Below are positions 1 through 10,368 of a DNA stretch of 64,000 nt, piece after piece. Position 1 is the stretch's first letter. Each line of letters begins with the position of its first letter. Source of the stretch: Rhodobacter sp. (GTDB lineage Bacteria > Pseudomonadota > Alphaproteobacteria > Rhodobacterales > Rhodobacteraceae); NCBI GenBank assembly GCA_020250175.1, contig JADCEN010000063.1, positions 1 through 64,000 on the forward strand, in the 5' to 3' direction. Made by a program: the position numbers and the translations under genes. The notes beneath the pieces were generated by a model, which made no database searches, had not been told where the DNA came from, and was given only the letters and a program-made list of their open reading frames with translations.

Positions 1-423
1 AACAGTGCTGACGCCGTTCCCGGCAGCTTCACGCGCCAGATAAAACGACTGCCCGCAGCCCTGCGCAAGAGCATGACCTGCGACCGCGGATCCGAGATGG
101 CCTGCCACCCGGAGCTGGCGCATCGCCTGAAGATCGACATCTGGTTCTGCGATCCGCACCAATCGGCGGGGAAACAGTCCCCCGGACCGTTTCCTGATCC
201 GCCTCATGCACGGCAGCGCGGCGCGAACGAGACCACCGGCGGATTGCTGCGCCAGTTCTTCCCCAAGGGCACCGGCCCGAGCGGCAGCAGTCAGACCGAA
301 CCAAACAATGTCGCGCGGCTGATAATCCGGCGTCGCCGCAAAACCCTCGGCTGGAAAACACCCGAAGACGCCATGGCCGAAGAGATCGCGGCCTTCAAAT
401 CAACCGGTGCACTTGAAACTTGA
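1..423 (+). pseudogene. IS30-family transposase, C-terminal remnant
   Basis: The frame is open from the window edge to the TGA at 421-423 and reads as the C-terminal third of an IS30-type DDE transposase. Recognisable pieces are MTCDRGSEMA, a CDPH motif, NETTGGLLRQFFPKGT and the ending KTLGWKTPEDAMAEEI. Known members read CDPH directly into a PWQRG-like stretch. Here about 14 extra residues lie between CDPH and RQRG, and several usually fixed residues differ, so the copy looks decayed. The 5' part is outside the window and I saw no right-end inverted repeat after the stop. The family call is from recognised motifs; that it is inactive is inferred. Confidence 0.75.
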
Positions 424-701
424 ATCCAAGCTCTGGAGACAGGTCGGCGCAGTCTGCGACCTGTTCCTGCCGCAGGACTGCCGAAACCGCTTCATCGCCG
501 CAGGCTATGGCTTGGGTTGAGGGTGACATGCCCCAGCCGGACGCGCCCGCAAAACCACCGCCCGACCTGGGCCCGGCGCCTTGTTGCCTGCGTGACTGGC
601 GCGTTTCGCCCTGGCCGGAGGGCCGCAGCATGCAAGGGCATTGCCTGCTGCGCCGGTCCGAAGATGCTGGCGGCACCAGCGACCCTGACCCATGCCTGCG
701 G

Positions 702-2261
<1,560 letters not shown>

Positions 2262-2367
2262 TTGATCACACCCCTTGCACGGCACCGTAAGGAAACGCAT
2301 CACCGGTCGGTCGCGGCCGATGCTGGTGCGCATACTGCACGTCAATGCCATGCTCTGGCAAGTCAGG

Positions 2368-3426
2368 TCAGCGTGGCAGTTTCGTTTCAACCGCTTCCCC
2401 CGGTGCCGGGCTCTGCACGATCAGATCATAGGTCAGCAGGCTGGCCTTGCCGCGGAACACCACATAGCTCAGCGCCGTGTAGCCCAGGATCATCGGCAGC
2501 ACGATGATGGTGCCGATCAGGATGATCCACAGGCTTTCAGGAGCACTTGCAGCCTGATAGATCGTCAGCTGTTCGGGAACCACATAGGGGTAGAAGGAAT
2601 AGGCAAGCCCCAGAAAAGCCAGCACGAACAGCGCCGTGGCGGCGACGAAGGGCACCCAGGACAGACGGTCACGCTCCATCGGCAGGCGGCGCAGCACGAC
2701 CCACAGCAGCCCGACCAGCAGCACCGACAGGATCGGCAGGGGCGCCAGCCAGGCCATGGCGGGCAGCGTGAACCATTTCTCCCAGATCCGGGCGCTGACC
2801 AGCGGCGAGGCCGCCGAAACGGCCGCCAAGCCCAGGATCAGGCCCCAGATGCCGCCGCGCGCCCAGGCCACCGCCTTGACCTGCAGGTCATCCTTCGCCT
2901 TCAGGATCAGCCAGGCCGCCCCGATGAAGCTGTAGCCGACCGTCAGGAACACCGCCGTGAGCAGGCCGAACCCCAGCGCCGCCCAGCTGTGGCCAAGGCC
3001 CAGCACATAAAGGCCCAGCATGAAGCCCTGCGCCAGCGATGCCATCAGCGAACCTGCAAAGAACGCCCAGTTCCAGCGCGCCTTCTGCCGGGACGGGGCC
3101 TTGGCGCGGAATTCAAAGGCCACACCGCGCAGGATCAGTCCCACCAGCATGATCGCAACCGGCAGGTAAAGTGCGGTCAGGATGGTGCCATGGGCCACCG
3201 GAAAGGCCACCAGCAGCAGCCCGATGGCCAGCACCAGCCAGGTTTCGTTGGCATCCCAGAACGGGCCGATCGAGGCGACCATCAGGTCTTTCTCGTGGTC
3301 ATCGGCAAAGGGGAACAGGACGCCCACGCCCAGATCAAAGCCGTCGAGGACGACATAGATGACGATCGACAGGCCCATCAGCGCGGCAAAGACGAAGGGC
3401 AGCCAGACGGCGGGATCCGCGAACAT
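2368..3426 (-). CDS. cydB: Cytochrome bd-type quinol oxidase subunit II
   Basis: A 352-residue polytopic membrane protein, subunit II of the bd-type terminal oxidase that passes electrons from quinol to oxygen without pumping protons. The family block GPFWDANETWLV is at about residues 54-65, and YVVLDGFDLGVG is at 24-35. It starts five bases after the cydA stop, so the two are clearly one operon. The partner CydA has the short Q-loop of the cyanide-insensitive (CIO) branch, so this is the CIO-type subunit II. No small CydX-like frame is evident in the roughly 100 bases after it. The sulfatase gene follows on the same strand. Confidence 0.95.
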   Translation of the reverse strand: MFADPAVWLPFVFAALMGLSIVIYVVLDGFDLGVGVLFPFADDHEKDLMVASIGPFWDANETWLVLAIGLLLVAFPVAHGTILTALYLPVAIMLVGLILRGVAFEFRAKAPSRQKARWNWAFFAGSLMASLAQGFMLGLYVLGLGHSWAALGFGLLTAVFLTVGYSFIGAAWLILKAKDDLQVKAVAWARGGIWGLILGLAAVSAASPLVSARIWEKWFTLPAMAWLAPLPILSVLLVGLLWVVLRRLPMERDRLSWVPFVAATALFVLAFLGLAYSFYPYVVPEQLTIYQAASAPESLWIILIGTIIVLPMILGYTALSYVVFRGKASLLTYDLIVQSPAPGEAVETKLPR

Positions 3427-3431
3427 CCCAG

Positions 3432-4817
3432 CTACTCCGCCGCCGTCACGGCGACCTGTGCCGCCGAAGAGGCGGGCATCAGGATGACAGGCTTGCCGTC
3501 CGCCGATTTGCAGGCCAGGTAGAACAGCACCCCGACATAGGCCAGGACAAGCGCCAGATAGACCGCCAGATAGGCCAGAAGCGTGCCCAGCACCATCGGT
3601 GCCGGTACAGTCGCCACCGCCTCTTTCGTGGTCAGCACCCCGGTCACCAGCCAGGGCTGACGCCCGATCTCGGTCGTATACCAGCCCGCCAGCGTGGCGA
3701 CCCAGCCGACAAAGGTCATGGCGACCGTGACCCGGAGGAAGAAGTTCGGCAGCCCGTCCACCCCGGCGCGGCGGCGGCGCATCAGCGCGACACCCGTCCA
3801 GGACAGCAGCAGCATCAGCACACCCACCCCGATCATGATGCGGAAGGCGTAAAAGACCGGTGCCACAGGCGGGTGCAGGGCCGTGCCATCGGCCGCGACG
3901 TAATCGTTCAGGCCCGGCACCGATCCGTCCATGCTGTGCGTCAGTATCAGCGACGCCCCGTGCGGAATGCCGATTTCCGCCAGGTTTTCGCGCTTGTCCT
4001 CATCCGGCCAGGCGAAAAGGATCAATGGTCGCGGCCCGCCGGTTTCCCAGTTGCCTTCCATCGCGGCAACCTTCGCGGGCTGGTATTTCAGCGTGTTCAG
4101 CCCGTGAAGATCCCCCAGGAAAATCTGGACCGGAATCAGCACCGCCGCCAGCCCCAGCGCAAAGCGCAGGGTCGCCGCGACCGACGCCGAACGGTCGCCC
4201 CGCAGGCGGCGGTAAGCCGAGAGCCCGGCGATCAGGAAGGCCACGGTCAGGCCAGAGGCGACAAGCATATGCGCCAGGCGGTAGGGCATGGACGGGTTGA
4301 AGATGATCTGCATCCAGTCGGTCGCATGCACGACACCATCGCGCAGCTCATATCCCTGCGGCGTATGCATCCAGCTGTTCAGCACCAGAATCCAGAAGGC
4401 CGAAAGGGTGGTGCCGAAGGCCACCAGAAAGGTGGACAGCGTGTGCAGCCAGCCGGGCACGCGGGTGGCCCCGAACAGCATGATGCCCAGGAACGCCGCC
4501 TCCAGAAAAAAGGCCGTCAGCACCTCATAGGCCAGAAGCGGACCGGCGACGTTGCCCACGGTTTCCATGAATCCCGGCCAGTTGGTGCCGAACTGAAAGC
4601 TCATGGTGATGCCGGACACGACCCCCAGGGCGAAGGACAGTGCAAAGACCTTCACCCAAAAGCCATAGGCCTCCATCCATTTGGGGTCGCGCGTGGCGTT
4701 GAAGCGCAGCTTGAAGAACAGCAGGACCCAGCCCAGCGCGATGGTGATGGTCGGAAACAGGATGTGGAACGAGATGTTCGCGCCGAACTGGATGCGCGAC
4801 AGCAGCAGGGTATCCAT
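3432..4817 (-). CDS. cydA: Cytochrome bd-type quinol oxidase subunit I (CIO type)
   Basis: A 461-residue subunit I that carries the haems and the quinol site. Visible residues that match known ligands and proton-path positions are H18 (FHILFPT), E98 and E106 (YEVLTAFFLEAAF), H183 (YRLAHM), M328 (FRIMIG) and the GRQPW block at 385-389. The KYQPAKVAAMEG stretch at about 244-255 opens the Q-loop. At 461 residues it is shorter than E. coli CydA (about 520), and the loop is short, as in cyanide-insensitive oxidases. The start ATG at 4817 is unambiguous. Upstream lies 1.4 kb of non-coding, repeat-filled DNA in which I saw no clear FNR-type box. Confidence 0.95.
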   Translation of the reverse strand: MDTLLLSRIQFGANISFHILFPTITIALGWVLLFFKLRFNATRDPKWMEAYGFWVKVFALSFALGVVSGITMSFQFGTNWPGFMETVGNVAGPLLAYEVLTAFFLEAAFLGIMLFGATRVPGWLHTLSTFLVAFGTTLSAFWILVLNSWMHTPQGYELRDGVVHATDWMQIIFNPSMPYRLAHMLVASGLTVAFLIAGLSAYRRLRGDRSASVAATLRFALGLAAVLIPVQIFLGDLHGLNTLKYQPAKVAAMEGNWETGGPRPLILFAWPDEDKRENLAEIGIPHGASLILTHSMDGSVPGLNDYVAADGTALHPPVAPVFYAFRIMIGVGVLMLLLSWTGVALMRRRRAGVDGLPNFFLRVTVAMTFVGWVATLAGWYTTEIGRQPWLVTGVLTTKEAVATVPAPMVLGTLLAYLAVYLALVLAYVGVLFYLACKSADGKPVILMPASSAAQVAVTAAE

Positions 4818-5284
4818 GGCTCACCTTCTTTTCATATCGCCCAGATAGTCCGCAGCGCTGCAAATGCAGCACAGGTGCGACCAGCCGCCACGCCCGCGCC
4901 GAAGTGCCCCGGCGACCGGGGGCCTGTCCGCTTCCCCCTGCGCGCAGCCGGTCACGGCGGTCTGTCAGCCCCCGGCAGGCAACCGGTGCCCGGCCCCGCC
5001 CTGGCGCTCTGCGGACAGGGTGCGGCTTTTGGATCGCAGGGGCATGGCGCCGGCCGGGAAGCTGACCGGGAGTATGCCCGTCCTCCCGGCTTTCATCCGA
5101 ATTGCGGGCAGCGCCTGTCGTCAAGGGCTGCCCGTCTGCCGAACAGGCATCATGGCCGCTTGCCGGACGGGGAGTTTTCCTGAACCGCCTGACATGGGCT
5201 GCCGTTCCGGGCGGATCAGGAACCGCGCCGCGTCGCTCCGCCCGGTCAGGGGCCACGGTTCCATATGGACCCGTCATGCCAGCG
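4818..5284. other. Non-coding stretch upstream of cydA
   Basis: This holds the leader of cydA, which is on the minus strand, and G+C-rich sequence. Open frames here run through on both strands but resemble no family and are explained by base composition. No promoter with good -35/-10 spacing stood out. Confidence 0.5.
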
Positions 5285-5935
5285 CACCGAAAGACCGGCA
5301 CCCGCCGTGGGCGGGGTGGGGGCTGTGGCCTCCGGCTGGCGGCGGGGCAGCGTGGCGTTGTGGCAGGGGCGATGGCCCCTGCCATGGCAGCGGTGAAAGT
5401 ACCTTCACCGTCTCCGGGCGGGAACAGGAAACGCACTGCGTTTCCCCCGCCCGCGCGGGACGGTGCCCTGCAGACCGGCAGGTCCGGGCACAGCAGAGGC
5501 CAGCGCCCGACCCGGCGGGCGAGAAGCGCCCGCCAGGGGCGGGTCGGGCGCTGGCCGGGGGCTTTGGCCCCCGGCTGGCCAAGGGGCAGCGTGGCGCTGT
5601 GGCAGGGGCGATGGCCCCTGCCATGGCAGCGGTGAAACTGCTTCCGCCACTCCGGGCGGGAACAGGAAACGCAGCGCGTTTCCCCCCGCCCGCGCGGGAC
5701 GGTGCCCTGCAGACCGGCAGGTCCGGGAGCAACGAAGGACAGCGCCCGCCGTGGGCGGGGCGGGCGCTGGCCTGGGGCTTTTGGCCCCCGGCAGGCCAAG
5801 GGACAGCGCGGCGCTGTGGCAGGGGCGATGGCCCCTGCCATTTCAGCGGATAGAGTGCTTTCGTCAGTGCGGGCGGGATCAGTAAACGTACCGCGTTTCC
5901 CCGTCCGCGCGACGGTGCCCCGCAGAGCGGGGCGT
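5285..5935 (-). repeat. Palindromic repeat array, copy A (three units)
   Basis: Three tandem units of about 217-239 bases. The marker hairpin GGCAGGGGC..GCCCCTGCC begins at 5362, 5601 and 5818, giving spacings of 239 and 217. Each full unit holds several nested stem-loops: GGAAACGC..GCGTTTCC inside a CCCGCC/GGGCGG frame, CCGGGGGC-caaa-GCCCCCGG (as read on the minus strand), and a long arm GGCCAGCGCCCG..CGGGCGCTGGCC. The same array lies at 50815-51500 on the other strand. Here it follows moaA, in the minus direction, and precedes cydA. Translated in any frame it gives repetitive AGAIAPAT-like peptides, which I regard as artefacts. Confidence 0.88.
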
Positions 5936-6196
5936 TGGCCCTGGCCAGACTGCGCGGGGAAAAGCTTCCGGTCTTCCAGCCAGCGGTCCATGCGGTTGGC
6001 ACGATTTCAGCAGCCTGTTGCAGCGCCCTGCCGGGACAAGTCGCCTGTTCCATCCCGGATGATCACACAGACCCCGGGCAGTCAGCGTTTTTCATGGCAG
6101 AACTGATCTTGTGGGACAGTCAGAACGCTGATCGGACAGGCTGCAAAGGCCCCAAACAGGGCGACAGATTACCTCAATCATCGACCATTCCCGGCC

Positions 6197-7201
6197 CTAC
6201 CCCCCCGTATGGCTCATGTGCCGGGTGACCTGGCCTGCAACCGTCTGGCGGGAATAGTCGAAATCATGCCCCTTTGGCTTGTGCCGGATGGCACTGCGGA
6301 TCGCCTGTTCCACAACGGCATTGTCAGCCGAGGCGCGCAGCGGGGCACGCAGGTCTGCCATGTCTTCCTGGCCAAGGCACATGTACAACTCGCCCGTGCA
6401 GGTCAGCCGAACCCGATTGCAGCTTTCGCAGAAGTTATGGGTCAAGGGCGTGATAAAGCCGATCTTCTGGCCGGTTTCCTCCAGCCGCACATAGCGGGCG
6501 GGGCCGCCGCTGCGCTCGGCCAGATCGGTCAGGGTAAAGCGGGCGGCAAGGCGCGCGCGCAGGTCTTTCAGCGACCAGTACTGATCCAGCCGGTCTTCAT
6601 TGCCCAGATCGCCCATCGGCATGACCTCGATAAAGGTCAGATCGTGGCCGCCCTGCGCGCACCAATCGGTCAGGGTGAACAGCTCATCCTCGTTCACGCC
6701 CTTCAGCGCGACCGCGTTGATCTTTACCCGCATCCCGGCGGCGCGGGCGGCGGCGATGCCGTCCAGCACCTGGGGCAGGCGGCCCCAGCGGGTGATCCTG
6801 GCAAACTTCGCAGGGTCCAGCGTGTCAAGCGAGACATTGATGCGCCTCACACCGCAGGCGGCAAGCTGGGGGGCATATCTTTCCAACTGCGAGCCATTGG
6901 TCGTGAGCGTCAATTCCTTCAGCGCGCCCGAGGCAAGGTGCCGCGACATCCGCTGGAAGAAGGTCAGGATACCCTTGCGCACCAGCGGCTCGCCCCCGGT
7001 GATGCGCAGCTTCTGCACGCCCAGCCCGATGAAGACCGAACAGAGCCTGTCAAGCTCTTCCAGCGATAGCAGGTCGGCCTTGGGCAGGAAGGTCATGTTT
7101 TCCGACATGCAATAGACGCAGCGGAAATCGCAGCGGTCGGTGACCGAAACGCGCAGGTACGTGATGGCGCGGGCAAAGGGATCAATCAGCGGGGTGTTCA
7201 T
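6197..7201 (-). CDS. moaA: GTP 3',8-cyclase (molybdenum cofactor biosynthesis)
   Basis: A 334-residue radical-SAM enzyme that, with MoaC, turns GTP into cyclic pyranopterin monophosphate, the first step of molybdopterin synthesis in the cytoplasm. The N-terminal cluster motif CDFRCVYC has cysteines at 24, 28 and 31, followed by [10 protein letters not shown]. The C-terminal cluster is CESC followed 13 residues later by another Cys ([20 protein letters not shown]). The protein ends in GG, the catalytically needed tail of MoaA. Length is normal for the family. No other moa gene is beside it. The palindromic array begins about 260 bases after its stop. Confidence 0.96.
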   Translation of the reverse strand: MNTPLIDPFARAITYLRVSVTDRCDFRCVYCMSENMTFLPKADLLSLEELDRLCSVFIGLGVQKLRITGGEPLVRKGILTFFQRMSRHLASGALKELTLTTNGSQLERYAPQLAACGVRRINVSLDTLDPAKFARITRWGRLPQVLDGIAAARAAGMRVKINAVALKGVNEDELFTLTDWCAQGGHDLTFIEVMPMGDLGNEDRLDQYWSLKDLRARLAARFTLTDLAERSGGPARYVRLEETGQKIGFITPLTHNFCESCNRVRLTCTGELYMCLGQEDMADLRAPLRASADNAVVEQAIRSAIRHKPKGHDFDYSRQTVAGQVTRHMSHTGG

Positions 7202-7269
7202 GCGCAGAAGGTAGGCACTGGGGCAGGCCGGGGCAAGCGGTTCCTTGCGGCGGGCCTGTGGCTTGCACC

Positions 7270-7335
7270 GGGGAAGGGGCCGTCTGCCCCTTCCCCGGAC
7301 CCCAACCCCGAGGATATCTTTGAACAGATAATGAA
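7270..7335. repeat. TTCATTATCTGTTCA + hairpin repeat, copy 1
   Basis: On the minus strand, straight after the alkD-like gene, the motif TTCATTATCTGTTCA (7321-7335) is followed by a G-rich stretch and a perfect 11-bp stem, 7270-7280 with 7286-7296, loop of five. A second copy of motif plus hairpin sits between dnaN and recF. The stem could end transcription of the alkD-like gene, but no U-tract follows. Confidence 0.65.
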
Positions 7336-7342
7336 CAGGCTG

Positions 7343-8062
7343 TCAGCCCGCTGGCAAATGGCGTGCGGCCTCCTTGCGGGCGAAGGATTTCAGCGATGCG
7401 CCATGCCGGTCCAGAAAGGTGCGGCTGCGGGCGGGGTCGTGTTTGGACAGATCGCGCAGCCACCAGGCAATAGCCTTCTGGATGAACCAGTCGCGGTCGG
7501 AGATGTAGCTTTCGGCCCAGCCGAGGGCGGTTTCGCGGATGGCAAGGTCGGCGGGTTTGGGGTGGTTCACCCTGGCGTAAGGCAGGGTGATGACAAGTGC
7601 CGCGCGGCGCGTCCACATGTTTGGATGGGTTGTCCAGCCTGCGACCGTGGCAAGGCGCGACGGGTCGGCGACCAGGCGTTTCTGCGCGGCGATGGTGGCG
7701 TGGTCGGCCAGGGCCCAGCCGTCAAACCCCGGCACCCAGGTGCAGAGCAGGTCCCAGACCGCCCCGTCGGGGCGGATGCGGGCCTGGGTCAGCAACTTGG
7801 CGGCGGCGACGCGCGCCTCGTGGATGTCGCTGTCCCAAAGCCCGGCGGCAAGGGCCAGGCGCTGATCAAGCGTGGCGGCCGCGCGCCAGCCCGCGACCAG
7901 CGCCTCGATTTGCGGGACCGGCACGCCCAGATAGCGGCGGCGGGCCTTGTGGTAGGCCGCCATTTCTTGCGCCTTCAGCGGGTCCGCGCGGGCCTCCAGC
8001 GCCGCAAGCGCCGCCGGCAGCAGCGGCGGCGACACCCCTTGCGTGGTGTCCGCATTGGTCAT
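7343..8062 (-). CDS. DNA alkylation repair protein, AlkD-like HEAT-repeat
   Basis: A 239-residue all-helical protein of the DNA alkylation repair family, whose characterised members are glycosylases that remove alkylated bases such as 3- and 7-methylpurines. The family pattern is visible in YHKARRRYLGVPVPQIEAL, in LWDSDIHEARVAAAKLL, in DGWALADHAT and in DWFIQKAIAWWLRDLSKHDP. The tryptophan and aspartate in these helices are typical of the DNA-binding groove. Its ATG overlaps the glmU stop by four bases, so it is translationally coupled to glmU, an odd pairing of cell-wall precursor and repair functions. Confidence 0.86.
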   Translation of the reverse strand: MTNADTTQGVSPPLLPAALAALEARADPLKAQEMAAYHKARRRYLGVPVPQIEALVAGWRAAATLDQRLALAAGLWDSDIHEARVAAAKLLTQARIRPDGAVWDLLCTWVPGFDGWALADHATIAAQKRLVADPSRLATVAGWTTHPNMWTRRAALVITLPYARVNHPKPADLAIRETALGWAESYISDRDWFIQKAIAWWLRDLSKHDPARSRTFLDRHGASLKSFARKEAARHLPAG

Positions 8063-9411
8063 CCGCTTTGGCCTTTCGCGGCCTTGATGGCGCGCAGCCG
8101 CTCCATCAGCCGGGCGGCAAGCCCCGGCTTGTTGACCTGGCGCGCGCGGGCCAGCGCCAGGGCCTGCGCCGGGACATCGGTGGTAATCACCGAGCCGGAG
8201 GCGGTCATGGCATCTGCGCCAATGCTGACCGGGGCGACCAGCATGGTGTCTGACCCGATGAAGGCACGGGCCCCGATTTCGGTGCGGTGTTTCATCACGC
8301 CGTCGTAATTGCAGGTCACGGTGCCCGCGCCGATGTTGCTGAATTCGCCGACATGGGCGTCGCCAAGATAGGTCAGGTGGCCGACCTTGACGCCTTCATC
8401 CAGTACCGCATTCTTGATCTCGACAAAATTGCCGACATGCACATCCTCGGCCAGTTCCGCGCCGGGGCGCAGGCGGGCGAAGGGGCCGACACTGGCCCCA
8501 CGCGACACATGGCAGCCTTCCAGATGGCAGAAGGCATGGATCACGGCACCCGATTCCACAGTGACGCCGGGGCCGAAGACCACATTCGGCGCGATGACGG
8601 CATCACGGCCGATATGGGTATCCAGCGCGAAGAACACGGTGTCGGGGGCGGTCAGGGTCACGCCATTCTCCAGCGCTTCGGCGCGCATGGCGGTCTGGAA
8701 CAGCGTTTCCGCCCGTGCCAGTTGCGCGCGGGTGTCGATGCCGAGGGTTTCGGCCTCATCCGCGATCACCACACCCGCCGAAAGGCCGCGCGCGCGCGCC
8801 AGGGCGACGATATCGGTCAGGTAGAATTCGCCCGCCGCGTTGGCACTGTCCAACTGCGCGACCAGATCAAACAGCAGCGGCGTTTCGGCGCAGACGACGC
8901 CAGAGTTGCACAGGGTCAGCCTGCGTTCCCCGGCCGTGGCATCCTTGAACTCGACGATCCGCAGCAATTCCTCGCCCTCGGTCACCATGCGGCCGTAGCG
9001 GGCGTGGTCCTGCGCGGTGAAACCCAGGAATACCACCGCATGGCGGGCACGGGCCTGCATCATGCGGCCCAGCGTTTCGGCGCGCAGGAAAGGCGTGTCA
9101 CCGTAAAGCACAAGCGTGTCTCCGGCAGCGCCGCCCAGAAGCGGGGCAGCCTGCTGCACCGCGTGGCCCGTGCCGCGCTGTTCGGTCTGCAGCACGATCT
9201 GTACCTCGGGATCAAAGGCTTTTGCGGCCTTGCTGACAAGATCGGCCCCGTGCCCGGCGACAACGATGGTCTGGTCGGGGTCAAGCGACTGTGCGGCCCG
9301 CATCGCATGGTGCAAAAGCGGGGCGGCCCCCAGGGGATGCAGGACCTTGGGCAGGTCGGAATTCATGCGCGTGCCCTGTCCGGCCGCAAGGATGATCACT
9401 GAGACGGGCAT
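8059..9411 (-). CDS. glmU: Bifunctional UDP-GlcNAc pyrophosphorylase / GlcN-1-P acetyltransferase
   Basis: A 450-residue cytoplasmic enzyme that acetylates glucosamine-1-phosphate and then joins it to UTP, making UDP-GlcNAc for peptidoglycan and LPS. The N-terminal nucleotidyltransferase half starts with the LAAGQGTRMNSDLPKVLHP signature at about residues 7-25. The C-terminal half (from about 250) has left-handed beta-helix hexapeptides, with the acetyltransferase stretch KNAVLDEGVKVGHLTYLGDA and NIGAGTVTCNYDG. Length is normal. It is divergent from gph, with about 100 bases between the starts. Confidence 0.96.
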   Translation of the reverse strand: MPVSVIILAAGQGTRMNSDLPKVLHPLGAAPLLHHAMRAAQSLDPDQTIVVAGHGADLVSKAAKAFDPEVQIVLQTEQRGTGHAVQQAAPLLGGAAGDTLVLYGDTPFLRAETLGRMMQARARHAVVFLGFTAQDHARYGRMVTEGEELLRIVEFKDATAGERRLTLCNSGVVCAETPLLFDLVAQLDSANAAGEFYLTDIVALARARGLSAGVVIADEAETLGIDTRAQLARAETLFQTAMRAEALENGVTLTAPDTVFFALDTHIGRDAVIAPNVVFGPGVTVESGAVIHAFCHLEGCHVSRGASVGPFARLRPGAELAEDVHVGNFVEIKNAVLDEGVKVGHLTYLGDAHVGEFSNIGAGTVTCNYDGVMKHRTEIGARAFIGSDTMLVAPVSIGADAMTASGSVITTDVPAQALALARARQVNKPGLAARLMERLRAIKAAKGQSG

Positions 9412-9512
9412 GGAACCCCTTTCCTTCTGTCGGTGCCCGTTTTATCCGGGCCGGGCGGGGCCGCAAGGCCCTGGCACCCGAATGAGCCTATGCCGGAACT
9501 AAGGGAATCCCC

Positions 9513-10172
9513 ATGCGCACCGTTGTCTTTGATCTTGACGGCACGCTGGCCGATACCAGCGCCGACCTGATCGCGGCGGCCAATGCCTGTTTCCGGGGGC
9601 TGGGGCATGGCGACCTGCTGGACCAGCGCGATGCGCTGACCGCCTTTCACGGCGGGCGGGCGATGCTGCGGCTGGGGTTCAGGCGGTTGGGCATTGTGTC
9701 GGAGGCGGCGGTTGACGCGCAGTATCCGGTCCTGCTGGCGGCCTATGGCGCGGCGATTGACCGGCAGACGCACATCTATCCAGGGGCGGTGGAAGCGGTT
9801 GAAGAGCTGCGCCGCGCGGGCTATGCCACCGCCGTCTGCACCAACAAGCCCGAAGGTCTGGCAGAGACGCTGTTGCAGCGGCTGGGTGTGCGCGACCTGT
9901 TCGGCGCGCTGGTGGGGGCGGGTACGCTGCCGGTGCGCAAGCCCGATCCCGCCCCGCTGTTCGAGGCGATCCGCCGCGCGGGCGGTGACGCGCGCCGCGC
10001 GCTGCTGGTGGGCGACACGGCCACGGACCGCGATACGGGACGCGCCGCCGGGGTGCCGGTGGCGCTGGTCACCTTCGGCCCGGAAGGTACCGGCGTGGCC
10101 CGGCTGAACCCCGAGGCGCTGCTGGACCGGTTCGCGGACCTGGGTGCTGTCGCCGCGCGCCTGATCCGCTGA
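9513..10172 (+). CDS. gph: Phosphoglycolate phosphatase-type HAD hydrolase
   Basis: A 219-residue HAD-superfamily phosphatase. Motif I is FDLDGTLADTS at residues 5-15 with the nucleophile and acid aspartates. A helical cap follows. Motif II/III shows as CTNKP and VGAGTLPVRKPDPAPL. Motif IV is LLVGDTATDRDTGRAAG. In alphaproteobacteria such genes are annotated gph and remove 2-phosphoglycolate formed by Rubisco oxygenation or DNA repair. Substrate within the family is inferred only. An AAGGGAA Shine-Dalgarno-like stretch precedes the ATG. It is divergent from glmU. Confidence 0.88.
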   Translation: MRTVVFDLDGTLADTSADLIAAANACFRGLGHGDLLDQRDALTAFHGGRAMLRLGFRRLGIVSEAAVDAQYPVLLAAYGAAIDRQTHIYPGAVEAVEELRRAGYATAVCTNKPEGLAETLLQRLGVRDLFGALVGAGTLPVRKPDPAPLFEAIRRAGGDARRALLVGDTATDRDTGRAAGVPVALVTFGPEGTGVARLNPEALLDRFADLGAVAARLIR

Positions 10173-10368
10173 TGGCGGTGCGCCAGGGGGCAAGGCGCGG
10201 CCTTTCGGCGCGCCACGTCATCCTGCAAAGCTTTGCAGCCGGATCATCATTTCTGTCACCGACGGGCACGGACGTCGGGGGGGGCGGCGCGGCACGTTCG
10301 GGTGTTGCCGCACTTTGCGACCGACATGGTCATTCTGAAACGCAAAAGCGCCGGCCTGCCGCCGTGGG

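Noticed and set aside
5285-5935. CRISPR-like tandem repeat
   Set aside because: Units are 217-239 bases with internal palindromes and no short unique spacers, and no cas gene is near.
4525-5991. Long minus-strand open frame (488 codons) over the cydA start and the repeat array
   Set aside because: It overlaps most of the real cydA 5' end out of frame and its peptide is a translation of the palindromic units; no family features.
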